Source: Herbidospora solisilvae (lineage in GTDB: Bacteria > Actinomycetota > Actinomycetes > Streptosporangiales > Streptosporangiaceae). From it: DNA of 64,000 nucleotides. The stretch spans positions 372,001 to 436,000 of the forward strand of contig NZ_WXEW01000005.1 of NCBI RefSeq assembly GCF_009901565.1, in the 5' to 3' direction. Below the pieces are notes generated by a model. That model searched no databases. It worked only from the letters and a program-made list of their open reading frames with translations, and had not been told where the DNA came from. Every line of letters begins with the position of its first letter. Position 1 is the stretch's first letter. Positions 19,359 through 28,116 of this stretch are shown here, piece by piece. The position numbers were made by a program, and so were the translations under genes.

Positions 19359-19465
19359 GGGCGCGCCCCCGTCTGGACTGAGGAGCGCAGGAGAGCGAAG
19401 CGAACCGGAGCGACGAGGGAAGACGGGGGCTGAAAGCGCCCGAGCCGCCGCGCCGAAGGCGCGGC
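19359..19465 (+). repeat. structured dispersed repeat, copy A
   Basis: Outer stem GGGCGC/GCGCCC (19359-19364, 19436-19441); 10-bp inner stem GCCCCCGTCT/AGACGGGGGC (19365-19374, 19421-19430); a purine-rich 46-nt internal region beginning GGACTGAGGAGCG; a conserved TGAA-type bulge; and a 3' hairpin GCCGCGCC-GAA-GGCGCGGC (19447-19465). Copy B at 36502 has the same layout with compensatory changes. Copy A fills the gap between the exported protein gene and the convergent disA. Confidence 0.8.
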
Positions 19466-19469
19466 AATT

Positions 19470-20555
19470 TCACACGTAACGTTCCAAGATCGAAGACTCC
19501 GCCAGCCGGGACAGACCCTCCCGCACGCTGCGTGCCCTCGTCTCGCCGACCCCGCCGACCATCTGCAGGTCGACGATGCTGGCGGCGAGGAGTTTCTGCA
19601 GGCCGCCGAAGTGGTCGACCAGCCGGTTGACGATCGACGCCGGCAGGCGGGGCACCCGGGCCAGCAGCCGGAACCCCCGGGGGCTCACCGGCGAGTCGAG
19701 GGCCTCGGGGCCGGTGCTGCCGAGGATGCCGGCCACCCTTGACAGGTCGAGCAGGTCGGTCGAGCTGAGGTCGTCGAGCTCCCGCAGGGCGTCGCTGAAG
19801 CCGCGCTGCTTGGGGCCGAGGGCGTCGGGCAGGTAGTCGCGGACGATGAACGCGCGGTCGTCTTCGACCCCGGCCACCAGTTCGTCGAGCTGCAGGGAGA
19901 TCAGGCGGCCGTCGGTGCCGAGTTCGACGACGTAGCCCTCGATCTCGCGGGCGATGCGCCGGACCATCTCCATGCGCTGCACGGCCGCGACCATGTCGCG
20001 CACGGTCACCAGGTCTTCGATCTCCAGTGCCGAGAGGGTGCCGGAGACCTCGTCGAGGCGCTGCTTGTAGCGCTCGAGGGTGGCCAGCGCCTGGTTGGCC
20101 TTCGACAGGATCGCGGCCGACTCTTCGAGCACGTGTCTGACACCGTCGAGGTAGACGGCGATGATGCGCATGGATTTGCTGATCGCGACGACCGGGTAGC
20201 CGGTCTGGCGGGCGACCCGCTGGGCGGTGCGGTGGCGGGTGCCCGACTCGTCGGTGGGCACGCCGGGATCGGGAACCAGGTGGACGGCGGCCCGCAGGAT
20301 GCGGTGATCGCCCTCGCCGAGCACGATCGCCCCGTCCATCTTGGCGAGTTCGCGCAGGCCCGTCGCGGTGAACTCGACGTCGAGCTGGAAACCTCCGGTG
20401 CACAGCTCTTCGACGGTCGGGTCGTATCCCAGCACGATCAGACCGCCGGTATGGCCCCGGAGGATGCGTTCGAGCCCGTCGCGCAACATGGTTCCCGGGG
20501 CGAGCGTCGCCAGGACGGCGCGCCTGCGCTCGTCGGCTTGTTTGTCGTTTTGCAC
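19470..20555 (-). CDS. disA: DNA integrity scanning diadenylate cyclase DisA
   Basis: 361 aa. DisA makes cyclic di-AMP from two ATP while scanning DNA for branched structures. The N-terminal DAC domain shows DGA (74-76) and RHR (107-109, in GTRHRTAQR). A helical linker spans about 150-290, and the C-terminal helix-hairpin-helix DNA-binding domain contains [13 protein letters not shown]. The start is GTG 20555. It is the second gene after radA (59-nt gap), the usual pairing, since RadA binds and restrains DisA in some bacteria. Its product is the expected ligand of the riboswitch at 9100-9228. Confidence 0.97.
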   Translation of the reverse strand: MQNDKQADERRRAVLATLAPGTMLRDGLERILRGHTGGLIVLGYDPTVEELCTGGFQLDVEFTATGLRELAKMDGAIVLGEGDHRILRAAVHLVPDPGVPTDESGTRHRTAQRVARQTGYPVVAISKSMRIIAVYLDGVRHVLEESAAILSKANQALATLERYKQRLDEVSGTLSALEIEDLVTVRDMVAAVQRMEMVRRIAREIEGYVVELGTDGRLISLQLDELVAGVEDDRAFIVRDYLPDALGPKQRGFSDALRELDDLSSTDLLDLSRVAGILGSTGPEALDSPVSPRGFRLLARVPRLPASIVNRLVDHFGGLQKLLAASIVDLQMVGGVGETRARSVREGLSRLAESSILERYV

Positions 20556-20614
20556 GTAAGTGACCCCCGCTGGTTCACACGGCTACTACGCAGTTTACCG
20601 ACGTAACGGCCTCC

Positions 20615-22048
20615 TCACCGGATGTGTGTCAGAGCGTCCCAGACGTTCTCGGCCTCGGTGACGGTGAATCCGGGGGCGAAGGTCGAGGTTCGCAGCGGTT
20701 CGCGGACGGCGACGACCTCGCCCCGGCGGCTTCTCGTCGGCGGATCGATGCGGGGCGGGGTGACGGTCTCCATCGAGCCGGCCGGGACCAGCGCGCGGGT
20801 GAAGCCCAGGCGGGCGGCCTCGGCGAGGCGGCGACGGACCTCCCGGACCGGCCGCAGCTCTCCGGCCAGGCCGACCTCGCCCATCGCGATCAGGCCCTGG
20901 GGGAGCGGGTTGTCTCCGGCGGCGCTGACGACCGAGAGCATGAGGGCCAGGTCGACGGCCGGGTCGGTGAGGCGGATGCCGCCGACGGTGGCGGTGAAGA
21001 CGTCACACCGGCCGATCTTGGCGTTGAGGCGGCGCTCCATGACGGCCAGGACCATCGCGACGCGGTAGGAGTCGAGGCCCGATGACGTGCGCCGGGGCTG
21101 GGGAGCCTCGGTGGGGCCGACGAGCGCCTGGAGCTCTGCGGGGATGGGTCGGGTGCCCTCGATCGTCACGGTCACGCAGGTGCCCGGCACGGGCTCGGGG
21201 TGGCGGGAGACGAACAGGCCGCTCGGGTCGGTGATGCCGGTGATGCCCTTCTCGTGCAGGTCGAAGCAGCCGACCTCCTCGATCGGGCCGAACCTGTTCT
21301 TGATCGCGCGGACCATGCGCAACCGCGAGTTGCGGTCGCCCTCGAAGTGGAGGACGACGTCGACGAGGTGTTCCAGCACCCGCGGCCCGGCGATCGAGCC
21401 GTCTTTGGTGACGTGGCCGACCAGGACGGTCGCCATGCCGCGCTCCTTGGCCAGCCGGACCAGGTTCCCGGCGACCTCGCGGACCTGGGTGACCCCGCCC
21501 GGCACCCCGGTCGCGTCGGCGGAGCCGATCGTCTGGACGGAGTCGACGATCAGGAGCCGAGGGTTGACCTTCTCGACGTGGGTGACCAGAGCGCCCAGAT
21601 CGGTCTCGGCGGCCAGGTAGAGGTTGTCGACCACGGCGCCGATGCGGTCGGCCCGCATGCGCACCTGCGACGCGGACTCCTCACCGGTCACGTAGAGCAC
21701 GGTCTCGCGCCGTCCCGCGTGGGCGGCCGCCTCCAGCAGCAGCGTCGACTTCCCGATGCCCGGCTCCCCGGCCAGCAGCACCACGGCCCCCGGCACCAGC
21801 CCGCCCCCGAGCACCCGGTCGAGCTCGCTCACCCCGGTTGGCCTGGCGTGTGCCACCTCGGCCTTGACCTGCCCGATCGGGATGGCCGGCGAGGTGATCG
21901 CCCCCGCCTTGACCTCGGTCACCCCGGCCCGGACCCCGGCCTCCTCGACCGTGCCCCACGCCTGGCACTCCCCGCACCGGCCGACCCACTTGACGGTCAC
22001 CCAGCCGCACTCGCCACACCGATAGGACACCTTGGTCGCTTTAGCCAC
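20615..22048 (-). CDS. radA: DNA repair protein RadA (Sms)
   Basis: 477 aa. RadA is a RecA-like ATPase that helps process branched recombination intermediates. It has an N-terminal C4 zinc finger (CGECGWVTVKWVGRCGEC), Walker A GEPGIGKSTLL near residue 94, the RadA-specific KNRFG motif, and a C-terminal Lon-like domain (GLAGELRPVREVRRRLAEA). The start is GTG 22048; TAGCCT (22061-22056) ends 7 nt before it, so the radA-disA mRNA is probably leaderless. Confidence 0.96.
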   Translation of the reverse strand: MAKATKVSYRCGECGWVTVKWVGRCGECQAWGTVEEAGVRAGVTEVKAGAITSPAIPIGQVKAEVAHARPTGVSELDRVLGGGLVPGAVVLLAGEPGIGKSTLLLEAAAHAGRRETVLYVTGEESASQVRMRADRIGAVVDNLYLAAETDLGALVTHVEKVNPRLLIVDSVQTIGSADATGVPGGVTQVREVAGNLVRLAKERGMATVLVGHVTKDGSIAGPRVLEHLVDVVLHFEGDRNSRLRMVRAIKNRFGPIEEVGCFDLHEKGITGITDPSGLFVSRHPEPVPGTCVTVTIEGTRPIPAELQALVGPTEAPQPRRTSSGLDSYRVAMVLAVMERRLNAKIGRCDVFTATVGGIRLTDPAVDLALMLSVVSAAGDNPLPQGLIAMGEVGLAGELRPVREVRRRLAEAARLGFTRALVPAGSMETVTPPRIDPPTRSRRGEVVAVREPLRTSTFAPGFTVTEAENVWDALTHIR

Positions 22049-22085
22049 GAGCCGCAGGCTACCGGCGCCCCCCGACAGATTCCGC

Positions 22086-22784
22086 CTAGAAGAGCCGCCA
22101 TCTCAGGATGTTCGGGTAGGCGAGCTCCAGGCCTTCCGTCTCGCGGATGGCCGCTTTGGCGACCGTGTGGGTGAACTCGATCTTCAGGACCGCTTCCAGA
22201 TCGGCTCGCCGTTCGAAGAGCATCCGCAGGTCGAGTTCCTGCCGGGACCACCCCTGGCGGGCCCAGAAGGCCTCCACGGCCTCCGGGGAGTAGGTGGGCA
22301 CCGTCGCCTGGAACCAGCGGCCGAAGGACCCCCGGGTCGCGTCGAGGTCGACGACGAAGGCCGCGCCGCCCTTGCGCACCACCCGTGACAACTCGGCCAG
22401 GCCGGGTTCGCAGCCGGGGCCGAAGAAGTAGGCCCAGCGGGCCATCGCGACGTCCACGGAGTGGTCGGGGAGGGGGATCTCCTGGGCGGTCGCCGTGTGA
22501 ACCGTCACATTCGGCACCCGAGCGCAGCGCCGGCGGGCCAGGGCGGCCAGGTCGCCGTGGGGTTCGACGCCGATCACCGACGACGCCTCCAGGGCCAGGG
22601 CGGGCAGGTGGTAGCCCGTGCCGCAGCCGATGTCCAGGACCGTCGCGCCGGTCCAGGGGCGGAGGGCGCGCATCGCCGATTCGACCCGCCGGTCGGGGTC
22701 GACCGCGTGGTTCTCCAGTTCGTAGACGGCGGGGGCGTTCCAGATGTTGGGGCTGGGCACGGCGCCCTTGACGATGCTGGCCAT
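22086..22784 (-). CDS. class I SAM-dependent methyltransferase
   Basis: 232 aa, one methyltransferase domain: motif I VLDIGCGTGYHLPAL, motif II VIGVEPHGD, and motif IV region VDVAMARWAYFFGPG. No substrate-specific signature is seen. The ATG at 22784 is supported by a typical family N-terminus. It lies 37 nt upstream of radA on the same strand but radA appears to have its own promoter. It is divergent from the TIM-barrel gene at 22838. Confidence 0.8.
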   Translation of the reverse strand: MASIVKGAVPSPNIWNAPAVYELENHAVDPDRRVESAMRALRPWTGATVLDIGCGTGYHLPALALEASSVIGVEPHGDLAALARRRCARVPNVTVHTATAQEIPLPDHSVDVAMARWAYFFGPGCEPGLAELSRVVRKGGAAFVVDLDATRGSFGRWFQATVPTYSPEAVEAFWARQGWSRQELDLRMLFERRADLEAVLKIEFTHTVAKAAIRETEGLELAYPNILRWRLF

Positions 22785-22825
22785 GACGCAACCCTAGGTT
22801 CGCCTCGACCGGACACACGCCCGCT

Positions 22826-22831
22826 TAGGCT
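22826..22831 (+). promoter_or_regulatory. -10 box of a probable leaderless transcript
   Basis: TAGGCT ends 6 nt before GTG 22838. The same arrangement (TANNNT 6-8 nt before an ATG/GTG without a ribosome-binding site) precedes lysS, argA, mutY and radA in this window. No strong -35 box is visible. Confidence 0.4.
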
Positions 22832-22837
22832 GGCAGG

Positions 22838-23692
22838 GTGAGCAAGAGTCGTGGCGAGCGTACATATATCGGAAGGAGCGAGGTCGTCCGGGTGCCCAAT
22901 GCGAAGATCGCGTTGTCGACCGCATCGGTCTATCCCGAGCGAACCCCCGACGCCTTCGAGCTCGCGGCACGCCTGGGTTACGACGGCGTCGAGATCATGG
23001 TCGGGCAGGATCCGGTCAGTCAGGACGTCGACGTGCTCCAGCGTCTCCGCGACCACTACGAGCTGCCCATCGTGGCGATCCACGCGCCCTGTCTGCTGGT
23101 CACCCAGCGCGTGTGGGGCAAGGACCCGTGGCTCAAGCTGCGCAAGGCCCAGGCCGCCGCCGAGCGGCTGGGCGCCGGCACCGTCGTGGTGCATCCCCCT
23201 TTCCGCTGGCAGCGTGACTACGCCCGGGACTTCGAGATCGGGCTGGCCCGCATGCGCGACGAGACCGACGTGGTCTTCGCGGTCGAGAACATGTTCCCCC
23301 TCCGGGCCCGGGGCAACGAGGTCGTGCCCTACTCGCCCGACTGGAACCCCCTCGACTACGACTTCCCCCACGTCACCCTCGACCTGTCCCACACGGCGGT
23401 GTCCGGGTCGGACGCCATGGAGATGGCCACCAAGCTGGGCGACCGGCTGGCCCACCTCCACCTGGCCGACGGCATCGGCACCACGAACAAGGACGAACAT
23501 CTCGTACCGGGACGAGGCAACCAGCCCTGCGCTCCCATGCTGGAGCGCCTCGCCAACGCGGGCTATGGTGGGCTGATCGTGCTGGAGATCAACACGCGGA
23601 GGGCGGCGACCCGCACCGAGCGGATCGACGACCTGGCCGAGGCGCTGGCCTTCGCCCGGCTCAACTTCGCCGCCTCGTCCGCGAGGAAATGA
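22838..23692 (+). CDS. sugar phosphate isomerase/epimerase-like TIM barrel
   Basis: 284 aa, AP endonuclease-2/xylose isomerase-like fold: [78 protein letters not shown]. The Glu, Asp, His and Glu residues in the last four strands fit a metal-binding active site. Substrate unknown. GTG 22838 is preceded by TAGGCT (22826-22831) and no ribosome-binding site, suggesting a leaderless start; GTG 22892 with GAGG upstream is an alternative that would still begin before the domain. Confidence 0.8.
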   Translation: MSKSRGERTYIGRSEVVRVPNAKIALSTASVYPERTPDAFELAARLGYDGVEIMVGQDPVSQDVDVLQRLRDHYELPIVAIHAPCLLVTQRVWGKDPWLKLRKAQAAAERLGAGTVVVHPPFRWQRDYARDFEIGLARMRDETDVVFAVENMFPLRARGNEVVPYSPDWNPLDYDFPHVTLDLSHTAVSGSDAMEMATKLGDRLAHLHLADGIGTTNKDEHLVPGRGNQPCAPMLERLANAGYGGLIVLEINTRRAATRTERIDDLAEALAFARLNFAASSARK

Positions 23693-23705
23693 GCGCTACA
23701 ACCCC

Positions 23706-24446
23706 ATGAGTCACCTGGTCTTCGACGCGCCCAGGGTGGCCGAGGCGTACGACGCGGCCCGACCGGAATATCCCGCCGCGCTCTACGACGCCCTGTCCGA
23801 ACTGTCCGGCACGACGCTCGACGGCGCCACCGTGGTCGACGTCGGCGCCGGGACCGGCATCTCCTCCCGTGGCATGCAGCGGCGGGGCGCCCGGGTGGTG
23901 GCCGCCGATCTGGCCGGGCACATGCTGGCCTATCACGACGGCGCCTCCGTCCTGGCCGACGGCAACGTGCTGCCCTTCCGCGACGGCTCGGCCGACCTGG
24001 TGACCTACGCCCAGGCGTGGCACTGGCTCGACCCGGTGCGGTCGATCAAGGAGGCGAGGAGGGTCAGCCGGAGGGCGGTCGCCGGATGGTGGAACTCCGT
24101 CGACACCGGCAAGGCCGCCTGGCTGGCCGAATGCCAGATCAGGCTGTCCGACGTGCCGGGTTACACCGGGCCCGAGGGCCGGGACCTGCCGGCCATCGCG
24201 CGGGCGATGACCGAGGGCGGGCTCGACGTCCGCGACCGGTGGGTCCACTGGACCCGCCACGTGGGGCTCGACGTGTTCCTGACCAACCTGCGCTCCCACT
24301 CCTACATGGCCCGGCTCGACCCGGCCAGGGCCGACGAGCTGATCGAGCGCGAGCGGGCGGAACTCCTGCGGGTCTGCCCTGGTGGTGATCTTGTCGTGCC
24401 GATGCGCGTTTACCTCGCGGTCGGCCGGAAAGAGCCCGCCGGATGA
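23706..24446 (+). CDS. class I SAM-dependent methyltransferase
   Basis: 246 aa. Opens FDAPRVAEAYDAARPEYPAALYDAL, then motif I VVDVGAGTGISSRGM, and the characteristic AQAWHWLDPVRS in the motif IV-V region. This belongs to the ubiquinone/menaquinone-methyltransferase-like group without a clear substrate. It follows the TIM-barrel gene by 13 nt and its last codons overlap the TetR gene (ATGA), so the three are probably one transcript. Confidence 0.8.
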   Translation: MSHLVFDAPRVAEAYDAARPEYPAALYDALSELSGTTLDGATVVDVGAGTGISSRGMQRRGARVVAADLAGHMLAYHDGASVLADGNVLPFRDGSADLVTYAQAWHWLDPVRSIKEARRVSRRAVAGWWNSVDTGKAAWLAECQIRLSDVPGYTGPEGRDLPAIARAMTEGGLDVRDRWVHWTRHVGLDVFLTNLRSHSYMARLDPARADELIERERAELLRVCPGGDLVVPMRVYLAVGRKEPAG

Positions 24447-25030
24447 CGGAACAGCGGCGGCGCAGGCCCGGCAGGAGGCCCGGATCCCTCGACACCCGGG
24501 GTGAGATCATCACCGCGGCCCGGGGGGTCTTCGCGGAGAAGGGGTTCGACAAGGCGACGGTCCGGGGCATCGCCCGTGAGGCGAACGTCGACCCGGCCCT
24601 GGTCCACCACTACTTCGACACGAAGGAGGGCCTGTTCGTCGCGGCCATGCGGTTCCCGGTCGAGCCGAGCGTGGCGGTGCCGATGATCCTGGCCGGGCCC
24701 CGCGAGGAGCTGGGGGAGCGGCTGATCCGGTTCATCCTGACGGTCGCCTCCGACGAGGACCGGCGGGCGCCGATCATCGCGATGATCCGGTCGGCGATGT
24801 CGAACGAGCAGGCGGCCACGATGGTGCGCGAGTTCCTCGGGGAGGCGGTGCTTCAGCGGCTCGCCCAGGGGCTGGGCGTCGATCCGATCAGGATCGAGGC
24901 GGCGTTCGGGCAGATGATCGGCGTGGTGATGCTGCGGTATATCGTCAAGATCGAGCCGATCGCGTCGGCGACGCCCGATGAGCTGGTCGCCCTGCTCGCG
25001 CCCACGTTGCAGCGATATGTCGACCCCTGA
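24443..25030 (+). CDS. TetR-family transcriptional regulator
   Basis: 195 aa. The N-terminal HTH is GEIITAARGVFAEKGFDKATVRGIAREANVDPALVHHYFDTKEGLF, a textbook TetR signature; the C-terminal ligand domain resembles the TetR_C_17 type (FLGEAVLQRLAQGLGVDP). It overlaps the upstream methyltransferase by 4 nt. An inverted repeat 12 nt after its stop, over the promoter of the EtfD-like gene, is the likely operator. A role in lipid catabolism is plausible by that linkage. Confidence 0.85.
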   Translation: MTEQRRRRPGRRPGSLDTRGEIITAARGVFAEKGFDKATVRGIAREANVDPALVHHYFDTKEGLFVAAMRFPVEPSVAVPMILAGPREELGERLIRFILTVASDEDRRAPIIAMIRSAMSNEQAATMVREFLGEAVLQRLAQGLGVDPIRIEAAFGQMIGVVMLRYIVKIEPIASATPDELVALLAPTLQRYVDP

Positions 25031-25041
25031 CGGAGCGCCTT

Positions 25042-25061
25042 CTAGAGGTTTGTTCTAGGGT
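25042..25061 (+). promoter_or_regulatory. candidate TetR operator overlapping a -10 box
   Basis: CTAGA-N7-TCTAG (25042-25058) is an inverted repeat typical in size for TetR-family sites. TAGGGT (25056-25061) overlaps its right arm and could be the -10 box, placing the transcription start at ATG 25068. Binding would block the promoter. Confidence 0.45.
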
Positions 25062-25067
25062 CTGATT

Positions 25068-25118
25068 ATGGTGACCACGATGGCGATGAGGAGGCCCCAG
25101 TGTTGCTGGTCTGCATAA
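25068..25118 (+). CDS. possible leaderless uORF with a Cys-Cys pair
   Basis: Predicted peptide MVTTMAMRRPQCCWSA (16 aa), starting exactly 7 nt after the -10 box TAGGGT. It spans the ribosome-binding site of the EtfD-like gene and its TGT-TGC codons overlap that gene's GTG start. Short leaderless ORFs with consecutive cysteines control cysteine- and Fe-S-related genes in mycobacteria. This is a suggestion from position only; without expression data it may be chance. Confidence 0.3.
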   Translation: MVTTMAMRRPQCCWSA

Positions 25119-27199
25119 TCGGGCTGCTGATGACGGCGCTGACGATCGCGGTGGTGGCCAGGCGGGTGGGCTTCCTCTATCGGCTCGCCACCGTCGGCGA
25201 ACCGGCGCCCGAACGTATCGAATACGCCCGCGCGAACATCGGGGCCGAGCTGAAGGCCCAGCTCGTCGAGGTGTTCGGGCAGAAGAAGCTGCTCAAGTGG
25301 ACGCCCTCGGGCATTGCCCACTTCTTTGTCATGTGGGCGTTTTTCATTCTTTTGACCGTTTATGTGGAAGCCTATGGCGCGATGATCCAGGGCGCCATCA
25401 CCGGGCGGCCCGACTTCCACATCCCGCTGATCGGCCGCTGGCCGGTGCTGGGCTTCCTGCAGGACTTCATCGCCCTGGCGGCGCTGCTCGGCCTGGTCGC
25501 CTTCGCCGTGATCCGGATCAGGAACGCCCCCTCGAAGCTCGGCCGCGACTCCCGCTTCTCCGGGTCTCACCTGGGCGGCGCGTGGCTGATCCTCTTCATG
25601 ATCTTCAACATCATCTGGTCGTTGTTCCTGTTCCGGGCCGCCGCGATCAACACCGGCAACTTCCCCTACGAGTCAGGGGCCTTCGTCTCCGAACTCGTGG
25701 CGCGGATCCTGCCGACCTCGTCACTGCTGGAAGAGATCGCGCTGCTGCTGCACATCGGCCTGATGCTGGTCTTCGCGGTGATCGTGGTCAACTCCAAGCA
25801 CCTGCACATCTTCACCGCCCCGCTGAACGTGTTGTTCTCGCGGCGTCCCGACGGGCTGGGCGCGGCCCAGGAGATGCGCAGCGGCGGCAAGGTGCTCGAC
25901 TTCGAGGAGGCCGACCCCGAGACCGACGTCTTCGGCCGCGGCAAGATCGAGGAGACCAGCTGGAAGGGCTTCCTCGACTTCTACACGTGCACCGAGTGCG
26001 GCCGCTGCCAGTCGCAGTGCCCGGCGTGGAACACCGACAAGCCGCTGTCGCCCAAGATGCTCATCCTCGACCAGCGTGACCACGCCTTCGCGGTCGCGCC
26101 CTACCTGCTGATGAGCGAGGAGCAGCGCGCCCACGCCGGTCAGGACGTGCTGGCCCTGCTGGAGAAGCCGCTCGTCGGCGAGCAGGGCGTCATCCACCCC
26201 GACGTGCTCTGGTCGTGCACCAACTGCGGCGCCTGCGTCGAGCAGTGCCCGGTCGACATCGAGCACATCGACCACATCCTCGACATGCGCCGTTACCAGG
26301 TCATGATCGAGTCGGCCTTCCCGTCGGAGGCCGGCGTGATGCTGAAGAACCTCGAGAACAAGGGCAACCCGTGGGGCATGCCCGAGATGAAGCGGGCCGA
26401 GTGGATCGAGGAGCTCGACTTCGAGGTCGAGATCGTCGACGAGAAGATGCCCGAAGACACCGAATACCTGTTCTGGGTCGGCTGCGCGGGCGCTCTTGAG
26501 GACCGGGCGAAGAAGACCACCAAGGCGGTCGCCGAACTGCTGCACATCGCGGGCGTCAAGTTCGCGGTGCTCGGCCCGATGGAGGCCTGCACCGGCGACC
26601 CGGCCCGCCGCCTGGGCATGGAGTTCCTGTTCAACATGCTGGCCCAGCAGAACATCGAGACGCTCAACGAGGCCGGGGTCAAGAAGATCGTGGCCACCTG
26701 CCCTCACTGCTTCAACACCCTGGCCAACGAGTATCCGCAGCTCGGCGGGCACTTCGAGGTCGTACACCACACGCAGTTGCTCTCTCATCTGGTCGACACC
26801 GGGAAGCTGACCCCGATCACGCCGATCGAGGAGAAGATCACCTACCACGACCCGTGCTTCCTCGGGCGGCACAACAAGGTCTACTCGCAGCCGCGCGACA
26901 TCATGGCCAAGGTGCCCGGCGTCACGACGCAGGAGATGCACCGCCACAAGGACCGCGGCTTCTGCTGCGGCGCCGGCGGCGCGCGGATGTGGATGGAGGA
27001 GCGCATCGGCAAGCGCATCAACACCGAGCGGGTCGACGAGGCGCTCACCACCGATCCCGACACGGTTTCCACCGCCTGCCCGTTCTGTCTGGTGATGCTC
27101 GGCGACGCGATCAACGAGAAGAAGACCACCGGCAAGGCGAAGGAGACTTTGGAGGTCGTCGACGTGGCCCAGCTCTTGATCAAATCCATCAAGGGCTGA
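25100..27199 (+). CDS. membrane (Fe-S) oxidoreductase, EtfD-like (HdrD/GlpC-type)
   Basis: 699 aa. The N-terminal 230 residues contain about five membrane helices with conserved histidines, like a nitrate reductase gamma/HdrE-type cytochrome. Two [4Fe-4S] ferredoxin motifs follow (CTECGRCQSQCP, CTNCGACVEQCP), then two CCG domains (CPHCF and CFLGRHNK, FCCGAGG). This layout matches mycobacterial Rv0338c (EtfD), which passes electrons from electron-transfer flavoprotein to quinone during fatty-acid oxidation. The start is GTG 25100 with GAGGAGG upstream. The TetR gene and an operator-like repeat lie directly upstream. Exact partners are inferred. Confidence 0.8.
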   Translation: MLLVCIIGLLMTALTIAVVARRVGFLYRLATVGEPAPERIEYARANIGAELKAQLVEVFGQKKLLKWTPSGIAHFFVMWAFFILLTVYVEAYGAMIQGAITGRPDFHIPLIGRWPVLGFLQDFIALAALLGLVAFAVIRIRNAPSKLGRDSRFSGSHLGGAWLILFMIFNIIWSLFLFRAAAINTGNFPYESGAFVSELVARILPTSSLLEEIALLLHIGLMLVFAVIVVNSKHLHIFTAPLNVLFSRRPDGLGAAQEMRSGGKVLDFEEADPETDVFGRGKIEETSWKGFLDFYTCTECGRCQSQCPAWNTDKPLSPKMLILDQRDHAFAVAPYLLMSEEQRAHAGQDVLALLEKPLVGEQGVIHPDVLWSCTNCGACVEQCPVDIEHIDHILDMRRYQVMIESAFPSEAGVMLKNLENKGNPWGMPEMKRAEWIEELDFEVEIVDEKMPEDTEYLFWVGCAGALEDRAKKTTKAVAELLHIAGVKFAVLGPMEACTGDPARRLGMEFLFNMLAQQNIETLNEAGVKKIVATCPHCFNTLANEYPQLGGHFEVVHHTQLLSHLVDTGKLTPITPIEEKITYHDPCFLGRHNKVYSQPRDIMAKVPGVTTQEMHRHKDRGFCCGAGGARMWMEERIGKRINTERVDEALTTDPDTVSTACPFCLVMLGDAINEKKTTGKAKETLEVVDVAQLLIKSIKG

Positions 27200-27324
27200 C
27201 TCTTCTGTTGATCGGTTGTCGAATCCGCTGGTCAGGGCCACATGCGCGCCATGCTCTTCTCCACATAACGGGAGAATCACGGTAACCTCAACGTTGGCTC
27301 AATCAACGGGGAGGGGGCTGAACG

Positions 27325-28116
27325 GTGGGTGTGGTCGTCACAGACGCGGAAGTAACTCTTGCCGACGTGCTCTCCCTGCGGATGGCGATCGATCATCCGC
27401 TGGAGGCGGGCACGCATCTGGTGCTCCGGCACCGCGGCACCGGCTCGGAACGGAAGGTGCGGCTCGGGACCCCGGGCCGCCCCGCCAACGACGCCACCGT
27501 CGCCGTCTCGCTGGCCGGGTTGAAGCTCACCCCCGGCCGCTGGGACGCCTACCTCCAGCAGAGCGGCCCGCGCACCCGCATGCAGAGCGTCGACCCGGGC
27601 TTCTCGCTCGACCGCCTCGACGCCTACGCGCTCGGCCGTCGGACCATGTCCTACCGCGCCTACCGCACCCGCAACGGCTTCCTGGCCATCAAGATCGCCG
27701 ATGCCGAGCCGGTCGCCGACGTGCGGGCGGTCTGGTTCCGCGAGGGCCGGTTCGAGGTGACGGGGCTGCTGGCGTACACGGGGCTGGGAGACGACGACCA
27801 GCACCACCGCGCCCGGCTCTCCCTGAAGCACAGTGACGCCACCGTGACCGCGACGGCCACAGTCCAGGGTGTACGGTTCCACGCCGCGCTCTCCCTGTGC
27901 GACGTCCTGGCCGCCACCCCCGACTCAGAGGGGGTGTGGGAGCCCTCCCTCGAAGTAGACGGGGTCGACGGCCCGATGGCTTTGGGAGCGCTCCTCGACG
28001 ACGTGGAGGGCAAACGCCGCCGCGTCCACTACCCGGCGACGAAGATCGACGGTGTCCCGATCAAGCCGAGCTTCTCGCCCGCCGACCATCTCCGGCTCGA
28101 GGTGGGCGCGGCGTGA
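27325..28116 (+). CDS. hypothetical protein paired with a glycosyltransferase
   Basis: 263 aa, no recognised family. It looks like beta-sandwich repeats: two similar halves with LRHRGTGSERKVRLG and ARLSLKHSDATVTATATV, and an Arg/Tyr-rich centre (RRTMSYRAYRTRNGFLAIKI). GTG 27325 has GGAGGGGG upstream. The stop overlaps the GTG of the next gene (GTGA), so it is translationally coupled to the glycosyltransferase. A role in building or modifying a surface polysaccharide is possible by context only. Confidence 0.65.
   Translation: MGVVVTDAEVTLADVLSLRMAIDHPLEAGTHLVLRHRGTGSERKVRLGTPGRPANDATVAVSLAGLKLTPGRWDAYLQQSGPRTRMQSVDPGFSLDRLDAYALGRRTMSYRAYRTRNGFLAIKIADAEPVADVRAVWFREGRFEVTGLLAYTGLGDDDQHHRARLSLKHSDATVTATATVQGVRFHAALSLCDVLAATPDSEGVWEPSLEVDGVDGPMALGALLDDVEGKRRRVHYPATKIDGVPIKPSFSPADHLRLEVGAA

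Noticed and set aside
19375-19420. CTGAGGA in the dispersed repeat as a hammerhead ribozyme core
   Set aside because: CUGANGA is present, but the GAAA core and the three-stem arrangement of a hammerhead are not.
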